Source: Mobilisporobacter senegalensis
GTDB taxonomy: Bacteria > Bacillota > Clostridia > Lachnospirales > Lachnospiraceae
Reading direction: 5' to 3'
Assembly (NCBI RefSeq): GCF_003752155.1
Contig: NZ_RJVG01000002.1
Coordinates: 434,001 to 498,000 of the forward strand
Length of the DNA: 64,000 bases
Part shown: piece after piece, positions 63,928 through 64,000 of the stretch
How the letters are laid out: every line of letters begins with the position of its first letter
Position numbering within the stretch: the stretch's first letter is position 1
Translations under genes and position numbers: made by a program
The notes under the pieces: model-generated
Seen by the model: only the letters and a program-made list of their open reading frames with translations
Told to the model about the DNA's origin: nothing
Databases searched by the model: none

Positions 63928-64000
63928 ATGGGACAGATGATAAAAGTGGGGATGGCTGACTTAAATACATGTATCATCCCAGATTCTTTAACCACATTAG
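63928..64000 (+). CDS. cheD: Receptor deamidase CheD (5' end only)
   Basis: Only 24 residues are visible before the window ends (MGQMIKVGMADLN, then IIPDSLTTL), which match the CheD N-terminus. AGAGGTG precedes the ATG. CheD deamidates receptor glutamines and binds CheC; the cheC-cheD order supports the call. Confidence 0.85.
   Translation, partial: MGQMIKVGMADLNTCIIPDSLTTL

Noticed and set aside
1-64000. tRNA, rRNA, prophage, insertion sequence or defence system
   Set aside because: No cloverleaf-like sequence, rRNA segment, transposase, integrase, Cas, restriction or toxin-antitoxin gene was recognised in the window.

Overview
The window is about two thirds A+T and comes from a motile, endospore-forming, low-GC Gram-positive bacterium. 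The gene order (prkC-rsgA-rpe-thiN; a dcw cluster with mraZ and two class B PBPs; spoIIGA-sigE-sigG-ylmC; dprA-topA-codY-flgB and a fla/che operon) points to Clostridia, most likely a Lachnospiraceae member near Lachnoclostridium. The family is inferred from gene content and synteny; the species cannot be told from the sequence. All genes run on the + strand except one pair of paralogues at 25.1-27.9 kb.

1-6.5 kb: end of the Ser/Thr kinase gene prkC, then rsgA, rpe, a PilZ (c-di-GMP receptor) gene overlapping rpe, thiN, ychF and lgt, closed by a strong terminator. 6.7-19.8 kb: division and cell-wall cluster mraZ-rsmH-ftsL-pbp-spoVD-mraY-murD-ftsW-murA-divIB-ftsZ. Its promoter is followed by four AAGTGGT direct repeats that look like the MraZ operator. 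19.8-20.2 kb: a G+C-richer non-coding block with a very long terminator hairpin and five tandem 41-42 bp units, each carrying a small hairpin. 20.2-23.3 kb: sporulation genes spoIIGA, sigE, sigG and ylmC, with a Spo0A-type promoter that has unusually long -35/-10 spacing and a hairpin in front of sigG. 23.3-23.8 kb: two large palindromic elements of unknown nature between ylmC and nrdR. 23.8-28 kb: nrdR, a GyrI-like gene, and two reverse-strand LysM/GH18-fold paralogues that have both lost the catalytic acids. 28.1-33.9 kb: comM, dprA, topA and codY.

34.2-64 kb is a continuous fla/che operon: flgB, flgC, fliE, fliF, fliG, fliH, fliI, fliJ, a MotE/YlxF-like gene, fliK, flgD, a small flagellar operon gene, flgE, flbD, motA, motB, fliL, fliM, fliY, cheY, fliO, fliP, fliQ, fliR, flhB, flhA, flhF, flhG, a YcgR-like PilZ gene, cheB, cheA, cheW, cheC and the start of cheD. 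It encodes basal body, export gate, stators, switch and chemotaxis core in an order close to that of Bacillus subtilis, with two candidate CheY-P phosphatases (FliY and CheC) and a c-di-GMP brake candidate.

Most of the window is well-known biology. The least explained sequence is the non-coding DNA at 19.83-20.17 kb and 23.32-23.72 kb. These blocks look like structured RNA or small non-autonomous repeat elements, and they are the best candidates for something undescribed.
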